A stretch of DNA of 64,000 nucleotides from Psettodes erumei (taxonomy: Eukaryota > Chordata > Actinopteri > Pleuronectiformes > Psettodidae): positions 551,001 through 615,000 of the forward strand of contig JAFBJZ010000620.1 in NCBI GenBank assembly GCA_016785225.1, written 5' to 3'. Made by a program: the position numbers and the translations under genes. Shown here piece by piece: positions 24,269-34,300 of this stretch. The notes beneath the pieces are model-generated. The model was not told the origin of the DNA, ran no database searches, and worked only from the letters and a program-made list of their open reading frames with translations. Positions within the stretch are counted from its first letter, which is position 1; the number at the start of each line of letters is the position of its first letter.

Positions 24269-25254
24269 GTAATAGTGACAGTAGAAACTGCTAAAGAAAT
24301 TTACTGAACAGTCATGATTAAACACTGATTATCTCACCCTTACAATCTCCTACCACTGCTAGCATAAAGTGTTAACAAATGCAACATTGACCAGTACATG
24401 AATAGGAGGATGAAAACCAGCAGTGTGTATATATAGTGTTTGTTTTTTGCTGTTTTTGCAGTGTCAATTAATTTTTGTAACATTTGTTATTGATAACTTT
24501 CTCCTGTACATGCGACCTTGTTGCTTTATGCATGTTAATGTAATACAAACTGAGTTGACTTGCAATGCTAACTTTAAGTAATTACAGTTGATTTTGTCTG
24601 ACTTGCCCAAAAGCAGGGATGTATGCTACTGCTTGCGACGGACTGGACTTATACTTGACACAAGGGTGTCGCCGCAGGGTGTCAGTGGAACCACAAAACA
24701 CAGAGTCTGATACGAGACAGGAGCCGACGGCCGGCAAACGCTTTTACAACAATCACAAATGACAAAGAGGAGTCTCTTAAGTGAAGCATACTAAAAAAGA
24801 CCATCGCTTCACTGTCAAATTGAACCCTGTCTCAAAGTCAGTCATTTACTCCACTCTGTTTGTTTACAATGTGGCTAGTTAGCAAGCTAGCCGAGTCCAA
24901 TTCTCATGCAATGTGTGTGAACGATATGTCAGGCCTTCCAACGTGAATATCGGCCAGGCCCTTCTCATACTACAATGTCGTCTGCCGTTACTAATTACAC
25001 TAACACAAATCGCATTATTTGAGATTAGCAAGCATCTTAACAAACTCAACTAATTTAGCTAGCACTAGCATCACTGAACGACACGAAACAGCACAGAGTT
25101 AAAAGAAAAACACGTCAATACCATCAATGACGATTAATGACAGCAAAGCACCCTCGGGTGACACCTCAACAGGGACATTGCATGTTCGTTTAAGTAAAAA
25201 AACAGTCGAGTTTTCACTTACGCTCTGCATTAAATTCCTGCGCTGGGCCGCCAT
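12476..25254 (-). CDS. tab1: TAK1-binding protein 1 (complete coding region, 11 exons)
   Basis: Exons in transcript order: 25222-25254, 23825-23955, 23376-23529, 22814-22909, 21404-21542, 17974-18090, 16785-16896, 15923-16067, 15319-15532, 14250-14403, 12476-12701. Joined they give 1521 bases, in frame throughout, encoding 506 residues (human TAB1 is 504). The start is the ATG in AACATGGCGGC, giving MAAQRRNLMQS like the family. TAB1 is a cytoplasmic adaptor with a PP2C-like fold known to be catalytically dead. It binds and activates TAK1 (MAP3K7) and promotes p38alpha autophosphorylation in TGF-beta, IL-1 and TLR signalling. The pseudophosphatase domain covers roughly residues 15-370. A Ser/Thr-rich linker follows, then the TAK1-binding motif YVDFSQFYRLW at 479-489. 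All introns are GT-AG, and all phases agree. It lies downstream of syngr1 on the same strand, the order I recall in human. The assignment is very secure. Confidence 0.97.
12702..13045 (+). repeat. Polypurine, G-rich tract in tab1 intron 10
   Basis: About 340 bases that are almost all G and A on the plus strand, with (GGA)n at 12706-12731 and many G runs. In the tab1 transcript it is one giant polypyrimidine tract running into the acceptor of the last exon. It could form G-quadruplex or triplex structures. Confidence 0.8.
14250..14403 (-). CDS. tab1: tab1 coding exon 10
   Basis: Encodes residues 381-432: GRIYPVSVPYSNSQSTSKTS, then TLSLVMPSQ and a Ser/Thr-rich stretch. The YPVSVPYS block includes the region where human TAB1 is reported to be O-GlcNAcylated (Ser395, from memory). 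The acceptor is CTTCAG|GCG and the donor CCAGG|GTAAGC. Confidence 0.95.
15319..15532 (-). CDS. tab1: tab1 coding exon 9
   Basis: Encodes residues 310-381, the last helices of the PP2C-like domain (AQQTSLEAVAQSVVERVKRL) and the RHEDMTLLIR block. It then enters the linker where the family carries its p38alpha-binding segment. The donor is CAGG|GTAGGA. Confidence 0.95.
15923..16067 (-). CDS. tab1: tab1 coding exon 8
   Basis: Encodes residues 261-309, including KPIIAEPEIHG, DSVTGFLLLMSEGL and HGPEQANQ. These are the most conserved C-terminal blocks of the PP2C-like domain. The acceptor is CATCAG|CGC and the donor CAG|GTGAGC. Confidence 0.96.
16604..16645 (+). mobile_element. Foldback repeat terminus
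   Basis: TTAAAGGAACAGCGCGACAT and TTAGGGGAA match the outer terminus of the family. The rest has decayed. It lies in tab1 intron 7. Confidence 0.45.
16785..16896 (-). CDS. tab1: tab1 coding exon 7
   Basis: Encodes residues 224-261 (VDSARVRQAGQIAGQSSTRR, then LGDYRVKFNYNEIDLLS). The STRR[IL]GDY block is diagnostic of TAB1. The acceptor is TGCAG|GTG and the donor CTCAG|GTGAAG. Confidence 0.95.
17974..18090 (-). CDS. tab1: tab1 coding exon 6
   Basis: Encodes residues 185-224 (GTNRALLCKSSSDGQNQVLQ, then HSTDNEDELQRLAALG). The acceptor is TTCCAG|GCA and the donor CTGG|GTGAGA. The middle of the exon differs from the mammalian sequence as I recall it; both ends are well conserved. Confidence 0.94.
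21404..21542 (-). CDS. tab1: tab1 coding exon 5
   Basis: Encodes residues 139-185, including LKELEQEVSGGATAVVALIL and the LYIANVG strand of the PP2C-like fold. The acceptor is GGTCAG|AAT and the donor GTTG|GTATGG, phase 1. Confidence 0.94.
22302..22320 (+). repeat. (TA)n microsatellite
   Basis: Nine TA units in tab1 intron 4, with a C run and CA repeat just after. Confidence 0.95.
22549..22574 (+). repeat. (TG)n microsatellite
   Basis: About 13 TG units in tab1 intron 4, followed by a G7 run. Confidence 0.95.
22774..22793 (+). repeat. (TG)n beside the tab1 exon 4 donor
   Basis: Ten TG units. In the tab1 transcript this is (CA)10, starting about 20 bases into intron 4. Confidence 0.95.
22814..22909 (-). 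CDS. tab1: tab1 coding exon 4
   Basis: Encodes residues 107-138 (AFDVVEKSYFETIDDALAEK and onward), phase 0 at both ends. The donor is GAG|GTACGT. A (CA)n run in transcript sense begins about 20 nt into the intron. Confidence 0.95.
23114..23201. repeat. Two-copy direct repeat
   Basis: CACCCACACAGTCTTGATGA followed by TGCAG(TG)ACAAACTGAC occurs at 23114-23151 and again at 23166-23201, differing by a two-base deletion. It lies in tab1 intron 3. Confidence 0.85.
23376..23529 (-). CDS. tab1: tab1 coding exon 3
   Basis: Encodes residues 55-106 and includes CFLYGVFNGYDGSRVASF, the conserved start of the PP2C-like core where true phosphatases carry a metal-binding DG(H) motif. The acceptor is ATCAG|AGG. 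The donor CAG|GTCACA is weak after the GT. Confidence 0.94.
23825..23955 (-). CDS. tab1: tab1 coding exon 2
   Basis: Encodes residues 12-55, opening with HQSWTDDLPLCQMCGVG, a hallmark of the TAB1 N-terminus. The acceptor is GTCAG|CAT and the donor TTCAG|GTGAGC. The exon ends in phase 2. Confidence 0.95.
24195..24268 (+). repeat. Retroposon 3' end with (TATC)n tail
   Basis: CCCAACATGGGATCAATAAA followed by nine or more TATC units (24231-24268). The phrase GGGATCAATAAAGTAT before a simple repeat is a frequent 3' end of teleost non-LTR elements. It lies in tab1 intron 1. Confidence 0.55.
25222..25254 (-). CDS. tab1: tab1 coding exon 1
   Basis: Encodes residues 1-11 (MAAQRRNLMQS). The donor is AGC|GTAAGT, phase 0. 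The 5' UTR continues above 25254; its start cannot be fixed from sequence. No TATA box is evident. Confidence 0.93.
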
Positions 25255-28192
25255 GTTGGACGGGAGTCGTTGCGTTCACGGACAGATGGAAAGGTCCAGC
25301 TTTGTCGCAGCTGCGACATTTCACCGTCACTTGTAAACACGGCAGTGAATTAGCGTTTAGCATTTTCCCTGACTTGTTTTCTTTACATCAAGTGTTATAT
25401 TTACATTGTTTTTAGTTTCGTTCTACTCGCGTCAGCTTCCGAGGTCTTGTGGCGTAATATTTGTTCGTTTTATCGATGTCTGGTTGGGTTGTTTCTACAT
25501 TTCCGAGAGCACATAAAGGTATCATCCGTACATTTCGAGTTCATGATTTTTCTTATTTTCATCGCAATTTTTTAGAGTTCTCTGTTGAGCTGATATTCAT
25601 TTGTTTATAGTATAATTTATGATTACTTCAATTTACAGAACAGTAAAGAGCAAAAGAATTTTAAAAAAACACTTCCGGGTTGTTCCCACCTGGAATACGT
25701 TGATAATACTGCCACCATATGGGTTTACTATGAACTACAAAACCAAACTGCAGCAACTGTACATATTGCTGATGTTGCTGAACATTTTGTGCAATAATAA
25801 TTGGCATAACTTTCTCTGTAGCTTATATAGTTTTCTGAATTTGAATTTGCATGCATGTAGGATGTAAAAAAACTGTTCCTTATAATCAACCACTGATAGA
25901 TTTATTTCTAGAGTGTATTTTTTGACAAGCGTATTTTTGTAGGATGATTCCTAAGAAATGTTCGCCATTCTTAGAAGTCCGTTTCTAAATTAAATCACAT
26001 CCTGAGAAATTGGGAGTTCAGTCTAAATGATCAGTTCTACAGAGCAGCTTCCCTCTCTTACACTCCAGTGATTAGCTTTTGGATGGGCTGGATGAATAAA
26101 CAAATAAAGTGACCGACATGCTTTATCATTTAATCTAATCAAAGGTTCTCTTTGCAAAAGCTGTTTTTACCTGTGACTGGACTGCAGTTACAGGTCTTGG
26201 CAGTGGGGGGAGACCATGTGCCACGTTTCTGTCTGACTGCAGCTGATCAGCTTCACTGCTGGACTGAAAAGCTAAAATGAACTTTTATCTTCAGTTCTTA
26301 TTATTTGGTTTTAAAGTGTGAGGAACACAGGAAACTTGTTTGTACAGTTTCTATATCTGCTATAACTTCAGATGGTGAAAATGCAACTAAAACAAAAAAC
26401 AATCCCAGACCATTCAATCATATCTGTATCAGCATTTTCTTTAGTTTTATTGGTTAAAACCGAACACATCAAAAACATACATTTGTACACAATCTTTTTT
26501 TTGTTGCTTTTTTTAAAACAGATTTCACAGAGGAACATCACACATTTCTAAGTCTACACTGTTGTACAGTATAAAGTATATATGTGTATATATACTTAGA
26601 TAATTTGGTCACATTTTTTGTTGCTGTATTTTTTATAGTTAGTATTATTATCCCAAAATAAAAATATCTCCTTACCATGAAAGCAACATAAAGGATGAGG
26701 CATGGATGACCTCACCATATATCTTGTCACAATAACACGTAACAGACCATAGATTTTCTTTCTTTTGTCTTTTCCTTTTTTATACAGAACTAGCATAATG
26801 CCCTAAAATAAAGCATAATCTTCTGTTTAACACTATACTGAATTATCGATTTACATATATTTATAGAGAGATAGTTATACTTTATTCTTTAAGAAAATGG
26901 AGCACTGCATGTTCATAAATACTCAGGATGGTTGCCTTATCTGATTTGCTGAAATACGGTGTAAAACTCAAATGACCTGCAGTTCTTCGGTGTAGTGAGT
27001 TGTGTGTTGGCCTGCTGAGTCTCTGTCATAATGAATGATCTATGTCAAAGACCTGATCTTATTCAGGGGTTTTTCCATGCCTAAGGACCAAAACAAGACA
27101 AAAGTTAAGTAGCTATACTTTGAAGATGAAACAAGGGGAACTGTGATCCTGTGCGTGTTGGGTGTACATGTTGCCCTGTGTTCGTTGGATTTCGCTTGGC
27201 AGTCAGCACTAAGGCAACGATAGAGGAAAAGAAAGGGGGTTCTTCAGGATAACAAGAAACATCCACACACCAATAAAAAACAGAAGAAAAAAAACAACCC
27301 ACACAGACACCCTCCTGTTTCACAGTTGAGGGGATTAGTTGCCAGTTACTGTGTGCCACTATGCTGATATCCTGTAATGCACCTCTGAGGAGTTTTGTCA
27401 GCAGAAACCTGTCTTGTATGTGTTTGAAATCAATAAGCTGTGGACCTGTGCTTGCATGTGTATTTGTTTTGAGGGTGTTTTTCAACTAACACTGATCACA
27501 GTCATTTTGCTGACTGACAGCCGGCGTCCGAAGATGATGAACGGTCACAAAGCACTGATCGGCCTTACTGTGACCCCCCCACACACACACACACACACAG
27601 ACACACACAGACACACATCTTCACTCGAGCCCTGTTCTACTTGCAGACTCTTGCTCTTGCTTTTACCTGCCCTTCCCCAAAATCTAAGAAAGGTGCCCAA
27701 GAATTCTGACCTAGAGACAAATTCTGTTACTTGTACTTCAGAAACTGATGTTTAAGTCCTGTAACTGAACTGCTGTAGGTCTGAAACATGCTGTTTTCAC
27801 CCTGACCATTACATACATCCTTGCACGTACAAATTAAATGTCCCTGGGTCAAAACTGACAGAATGCTGAATTGTTTTCACCCAGTATTAGTGTTTTTTTT
27901 ATATTATTGATGTGCTACTCTATGTCAAATCTCGTTTTTAAACCTGTACATCCTCATTAGTTACTTACTCTTAGTGGTTTGTGTATCATTTACAGTTGAG
28001 AGTGTCATATGCACATGTTGTGATGTCGAACAACACATTTGTACCAGCTTCAGGGTAAAACCTGTGTGACTTGTGTCTAAAACTGGGTATTCTATATTGA
28101 CTCACAGAAACAATGCCAACTTCTCTAAATCAGAAACTTTGGGCAATCTTCTCCAGATCCTCCCCACTTTTACAGTATCCATCCCCTAAAAC
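25255..28192. other. tab1-syngr1 intergenic interval and syngr1 3' UTR
   Basis: AT-rich DNA between the tab1 start codon and the long-form syngr1 stop. The right part is probably syngr1 3' UTR down to a signal at 26446 or 26881. The left part must contain the tab1 promoter and 5' UTR, which lacks an obvious CpG island. One (CA)n patch lies near 27580-27616. Confidence 0.6.
26446..26451 (-). promoter_or_regulatory. Candidate poly(A) signal for long syngr1 transcript
   Basis: AATAAA on the minus strand, about 1.75 kb past the long-form stop. A second AATAAA at 26881-26886 is nearer. Mammalian SYNGR1 has a long 3' UTR as I recall, so either is plausible. Neither is confirmed. Confidence 0.4.
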
Positions 28193-28420
28193 TCAGTAGT
28201 CCTGACGCTGGTAGCCTCCGGTGCCATCAAAGGCCCCATCACTGTTGGCCTGGCCCCCTCCTCCTCCTCCTCCTCCTCCAGGGCTCTCCAGGTCATCACC
28301 ACCAAAGGAGGTGTAGGGGGCTCCAGCTGCATCCTGGCTGGGGTCCATGTAATCCTGGGAGAAAAGGGCCGAGTCGGCCCCAAGCTTGTACCTCTGGTAG
28401 GCCAGGAAGGACTGGCCCGC
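28193..28420 (-). CDS. syngr1: syngr1 terminal exon (long tail)
   Basis: 75 codons plus TGA. Encodes AGQSFLAYQRYKLGADSALF, then SQDYMDPSQD, which is nearly identical to the mammalian long form, then a fish-specific Gly-rich stretch and a Tyr/Gln-rich end (GGYQRQDY). The acceptor is CCAAG|GCG. Upstream in the intron is an 18-base homopolymer (T in transcript sense). Confidence 0.95.
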   Translation of the reverse strand, partial: AGQSFLAYQRYKLGADSALFSQDYMDPSQDAAGAPYTSFGGDDLESPGGGGGGGGGQANSDGAFDGTGGYQRQDY

Positions 28421-31400
28421 CTTGGATGGATGAGCGGAAGTGGTGAAGGATGAGAGGGCCAAAAAAAAAAAAAAAAAAAAGAAGTTGCACAAATGGTGAT
28501 TGAAAGGTGTGGAGATTAATGTTGAAGCAGAGAGTGTTAAAGCAGAGGGTTGAGGGGAGGAGAAGAGAACAAAGGGAGAGAAGGAAACATTGATTAGTTG
28601 GCCGGAAAGCTTGTGAAGCATATTAGACAGTGCGTCATTCAGTCAGTCAGAGCAGGTAAGTTCAGACAGCGGCACCAAACAGGCTTTCTATCTATTGTTC
28701 GGCTCCACATTGAGGAACAAGATCCGAAGCACACGCTGCAAAGCGAATGGGCGTTTAAACGGAGCCTGTGTGCATTATTAAACAGCGGAGGCCCTGCGTG
28801 CTGAAACACCACAAATCTCACTTCAGTCAATAATTACCGATGTTCCAAGACAACAGTGCACAGAAGCCAGATATCTTGAGTACACAAAGCAAAACAAAGA
28901 TGCTCGGGCAGAGAAAGACAAAACCACAGAGGGGCTGAATTGATCTAAGCTCAGAGGTCTGGGAAGTTTTAATGAGGACGTTTTATTTACTGTGCTGCCT
29001 CGGCCGATCAGAGGCTGCAGACAGACCGACTCTGCTTCAGCAGTGTTCACTCTCTCCATATGAATCGGCTCTGTCCTGGGTCCATCACGTGGTAACACAG
29101 TCTGCAGACTGATCCCTGTATTCTTCAGATTTATTTTGTTAATATGGGAGTAGAACATTATAATATTGTACTCATGTAATAGAAGTTATTTATTGCTCGA
29201 TAGCATGCGCAGTTTCATGCCATAAAAAATCCAATGAATATGCAATAAAACACTGTAATTCTTCAATTAAATTCTTTTAAAAACCCACTACCCAAAAGCT
29301 ATAAAAAAAAAAAAACTAATCTAACTAGACTTCATAAAATAATAGAAGGACGTGCATTAATTGTTGGACATTTTAGGAAATAAAGTTTTATACTGCTTTG
29401 GGGCAGAGAGTTAGATGAGAAAATTTATACCACTTCAGTGTCAGTTCAATGTAAAACTGCAGCCAGCGGTGAAGTTAAAAGTCAAAGCACCATTAATGAC
29501 GAACGACGGAGCGGTGGCCTGTCCTGTAAACTGAGACGATACTTGTTTGAGGGCTCCAGGTGTGGTGATCAGGTGTCATATTCAGCTTAAATGATCTTCT
29601 TCATCGTTTGCCCTGTTTTCTATGAACATCTGATGAAAATATAACTACTACATGAAAAACTAATATTGGCTTTTGCTTTGGAGCGGGCAGGGAACTGTCC
29701 TTCTGAGGACGATTACAGGAATTTGAGTCAGTGTTTAAGGTCAATCTCAGCATTTGGCGACGTAACTGTTGAGTCATCGGTATTGATCACCTATTCAATC
29801 GATCCACCTGCACATGCATTATCACCATAATGTGCTTGCGTCAGGAAATAAAGTTGTTTAATTATGGCAGGCTAATTGAGCACATTGAGCAACATCTTAC
29901 TGGCAACGGTATAACTTTTCTTCTTACTGCTTCCTTCCAGCAGGATTTGGTGTTACTTGGTGTGCTTAACAAGTGTAACTGCAGTCAGGGGAGTGTGTGA
30001 GAGCAGCTGCAGAGGGTTAGGGCAGCAGGGGGAGAAGAGAGAGCATGGTCAGACAAAAGGTTGCTGAGGCTGAGGGGGGAAGAGCTTGATGTATTCCTCT
30101 TCAAATGACACATTCTTTAACTTCTCCATAGAGAAGAGAGCCTGGGCACCCTGTTGGAACAACATCCATACGCTTAATGAGCTACACAAACACAAAATAT
30201 CATGTTCACATGCATCCAAGCAAGGACCAAAATAAGATGCCAGAACCGTTGTGAAGGCATATACCTTGAAATAGCTCAATGGCTACTAATGCAATCAAAG
30301 GAGGAAGAGAAACTTTTAAGAAGCGCATCCACCTAAAGGCAGGTGTTACTTCATGTCATGTTACACGACTGTGGACTAACGCGGTGTGGAGGGTCTTACC
30401 CAGGTGAAGATGGAGAAGAAGGAGAAGGTGATGGCTGCCCGGGCAGCGTCTCCTCCCTCCCTCAGTGGGTTGTCCTCAAAGTTGGTCACCTGCCACTGGT
30501 TGGCCAAGAAGCAGAAACCCACAAACCACATGAAGGACCAGAATGCTGGAGAGACAGAGAGAAAACACAAATAAACAGATTAAACTAATAGATTATAGAT
30601 GACCTTATTTCAGAGACGTGTTAAGGAATAGTTTTTAGGATTTTTAGGAAATATTCACTTTCTTTCCAATCAATACCAGTGTCATGACTCCAAAAAATGA
30701 TGAGCTTAGCGTTAAGACTTTTAACCAGGGGGAGCTACTGGCTAGCCTGGTTCTGTCCCACCAGCACTTCTAATGTTTAATGATTAAAATGTCCATTCAT
30801 TACAGCTGCATAAAACATGAAAGGTGCAGTTTCTTAAATAATTGGTCAGAGATTAGATGGACTTCTTTTACTTTTGCACAGAGGCAGGCTAGCTGTGCCC
30901 CGCTGCTCCCAGTCTCTGAGCTAAGATAACTGCCTGCCTTTGCCAAAGACCTGACATAGGAATGGCAGGGCAAGGGAGTGAGTGAAAATTATTTGAATAT
31001 CATCAGCATAACAGTGAAGAAGACTGTGGAGAGGATCATCTTAAAACAACACGGGACCATGGATTGAACCCTGTGGAACACCACAAACTTAAACCTAGAT
31101 AGAGGTTCTACCTTGTTGCCCAGTGGTGGCAACCAAGTGAAGAGAGGTATTAAAAGATCCAACCATTATCCTGTCACCTCCACTGCAGTTGTAAGTGTGG
31201 CGGCGAGGAAGGGAGTAGATAAAGCGTAATCAGAAAACAGGGAAGGAGAATTTGGTCTCTGACAGGTAGGGCCTCATTATCCGACTCAACACTTGTCAGG
31301 TCTGAGTTCACTGCAGTGGCAGTGCAGCAGTGAGGGAGAGGAAGTCACTGTCAGAGACACCAAAGCACATGTGGAGTACTCCTCTCCTTATTATCCCTCT

Positions 31401-34269
31401 CCTTTTGTTTATGTGTCATTTTTTTTTTACAGAATGAAGTGCTCACATTGTTTCTGAGGGTGAGGTATTTTGGGGCTTCTGATTAGCTGGATGAAGGGAA
31501 TATAAAATGCTCTCTGTGTCTCATAACCTAATTTAACTTATTCATAAACAGAGCAAAACAAACCACGGCCCACTACCCGAAACTACTATCTCGTAGTTCA
31601 TGAGCGTGGAAGAGCATGTACTGCAGAATCAACTTTTCATAGATACATGAGGGTTAACGACCTAACGTGATGTAGTGAGTAAGTATTTCTGATTGCTGAA
31701 CATCTCCTCAGAACTTTCACAAATCTACTTTAAAGATCTACAGATCTACAGGAACAATTTTGTCACACATTGTCCATCCATCTTAGTCTAATGACTGTGT
31801 AGCTGGAAAAGCATTGTTCAGATTGCTGACCCCACTGAAAATCAACAGCCAACTAGGGAACACCACGTAGCTTTTAGCCACTTTTGGTCTCTTTCTGCAT
31901 CTGCTGAATTTGCTGTAACACTTGCCAATACAACTGCACAAGCCAACAATAATGTGGGTCCCTGGAGTCCTCATTTAAGCTCTCTCTTTCAGTCACCATA
32001 CAACTCCTCGCAACTCATCACTTTTCATGCATATAACATGAAAGAATCAAAGGCTAGAGGAGGAAGGCCAGGGTTTTTTTGTTTTAATTTTCTGATTCTG
32101 CTTCTCTCGACTCACTGCTCATATCTTTGTGATTGATGCTGCAGGCAGGGATTGCTGCAAACTCATGTTACCACTTCCCACCACAGCCGTGTTGGTTGGG
32201 AGGAAGCCCACTGTACCTGCAGCTGCTGCAATATAAGCCCTAAATGGTGGTTTATTAGATGAAATGCCAAGAAAATGGCCCAGTCCACTCATGACGGCTT
32301 TCTTATGCGACTAAAAGACAATGTCATGTTTAAAAATAATTCATTCTTTTGCAAGTGCTTATGTATGTACATTTTTAATGAATCTGTATTGAATTAATGT
32401 CACTGATCTGGACGTTTTAGAAGAGAAGTAAAAACAACTGTGTCTAACTACATCAAAGCCCGAGAAGCTTAAAAGTTTATTTACATCAAAACTGGTTTCA
32501 GCTGGTTTAATTTGATAGATTTGAAGATAATTTAGTGATTCGCTGCCCCATGCCAGGACTGACCCGTGTTATTGTGAGCTCCCTCTATATAAACACACAG
32601 CAAAAATTGGACAATCTCCTCGACACATCATTCAATTAATTTTAAAATAAATCACAGCAGTAATGGTGTGATGTGTGATCTCTGATTGCCTTGTAGTAAC
32701 TTATTTTAGAAAAATAAGTGTTGGCCTCACACGCTGTTCAGCACTTTGTGAATCTGTTTTGAAAGGGTCACAGAAATTCAAATTATTTGTCCCAAATTTA
32801 CTCAGTGTGTTGTTGTTAAGTTAGAGTAAGTCATGTTGTTTACCTGACACCCCGATGTCAGCCAGCACAGCCCTCTTGCGGTCCTTGACGCTGCTGATCT
32901 GGGGGAAGTACACGTCCAGAGCCAGGAAGGCCATGCAGCAGAGGAAGGCCATGGAGCCCATGAAGACGCCGTAGTTACAGGCGTTCTGGTTGCTGTTAAA
33001 GATGCAGTACTCTTCCCCTTCGCTGGGGGGGTTGATGTAGCCCTCATTGGCGATGCAGCCGAAGATCACGATGGAGAAGAGCTGCAGAGAAGAAGGGCAG
33101 AAGATGGGAGGAGAAATGATGCAGCCAGCGATAAACGGGGTGCAGTTTAATTGGTGGAAGGAATCTGTCTTTCAAATGTTGCTGTTACCTTACATGTCTT
33201 CACAAAGACTGTGTTTGTTTGGGTTTACAACCTCAGCCACTCCCCCACTTACATGTTGTTTTTTTGCTATAAGTCATAAAAGCACTTTCCAGCCCATAAG
33301 AACAGCACCTGGTGCAGCGAGATGGTTTGCATTCAGGCAGACGGGGTAACTCATGAATAAGACGGCACTTCAGCGTGACGCTCTCAGCCTGTAATGTCTC
33401 AGTAAACCCTGCAGGCGAGTTTCATGACTAATCCCTCACGTCTTCTTGAAAACAGCTTTGCCTGTTGTGCCTCTGGGTTTTCTCTGGAAATCTGCCTTTC
33501 TCTGCTACTCTTCAATTTATTATGACAGCAGAGTAATATCTACATAATGTTTGGTGAAGCTGTGATGCCAAGAAAGACATTGAGACTATGTCCAATATGG
33601 GAAGATAATCATCCTGTAGTCTTTTATGCCCAGGGCCTGCAGATGCAAACTCTGGTGCAATTATTTGACTCGTGCGTGATCCCTACAAAATAAAATCTCT
33701 CGAGAGGTTGTGGCAGCACAGAAACAATCTGCTAACAAAATCCTCATATACGCTTTTTTTTTTTTTTTTCTTCGCAGGGGCGGTCTCTCTGAGGTGGAGG
33801 AGGGACGACGCCAGTGACAAAATGGAGTCAGTGACAGGCGGAGGGTTACCACGATAGCGTCCCTCGATCCCCTACGCTCCTCTGCCCTTTCCTTTATTTT
33901 CCCTCCTCCTGCTCCCTCCCTCTCTGAGCGGAGACACAAAGGGCAACAAGATGGAGTCAATAACTGGAGCATGTTACTCAGATACCATCTAATCCCTCTC
34001 ACCTCTCTTCTCCTCTTTAATCAGCCCCCCAACCCCCCAAGAAACACCCTTTAGGTCATAAATTTGTGACCACACACACGTGTGTTAGTATTGCAGTGGG
34101 CCGGTCTCCCCTTTATTCTTCAGATGATAACACCGGATCAGACAATTCCATCCAACGGACCGAACCTCCGGGGAGCTGCTTCTGTCTGGATGAGGCTGAG
34201 TGTGTTTACGTCTGTCGGCAGACTGCGCGTGGACTCTGCTGCGGTGAGTGATGGATTCTGAATGTGTGT

Positions 34270-34300
<31 letters not shown>

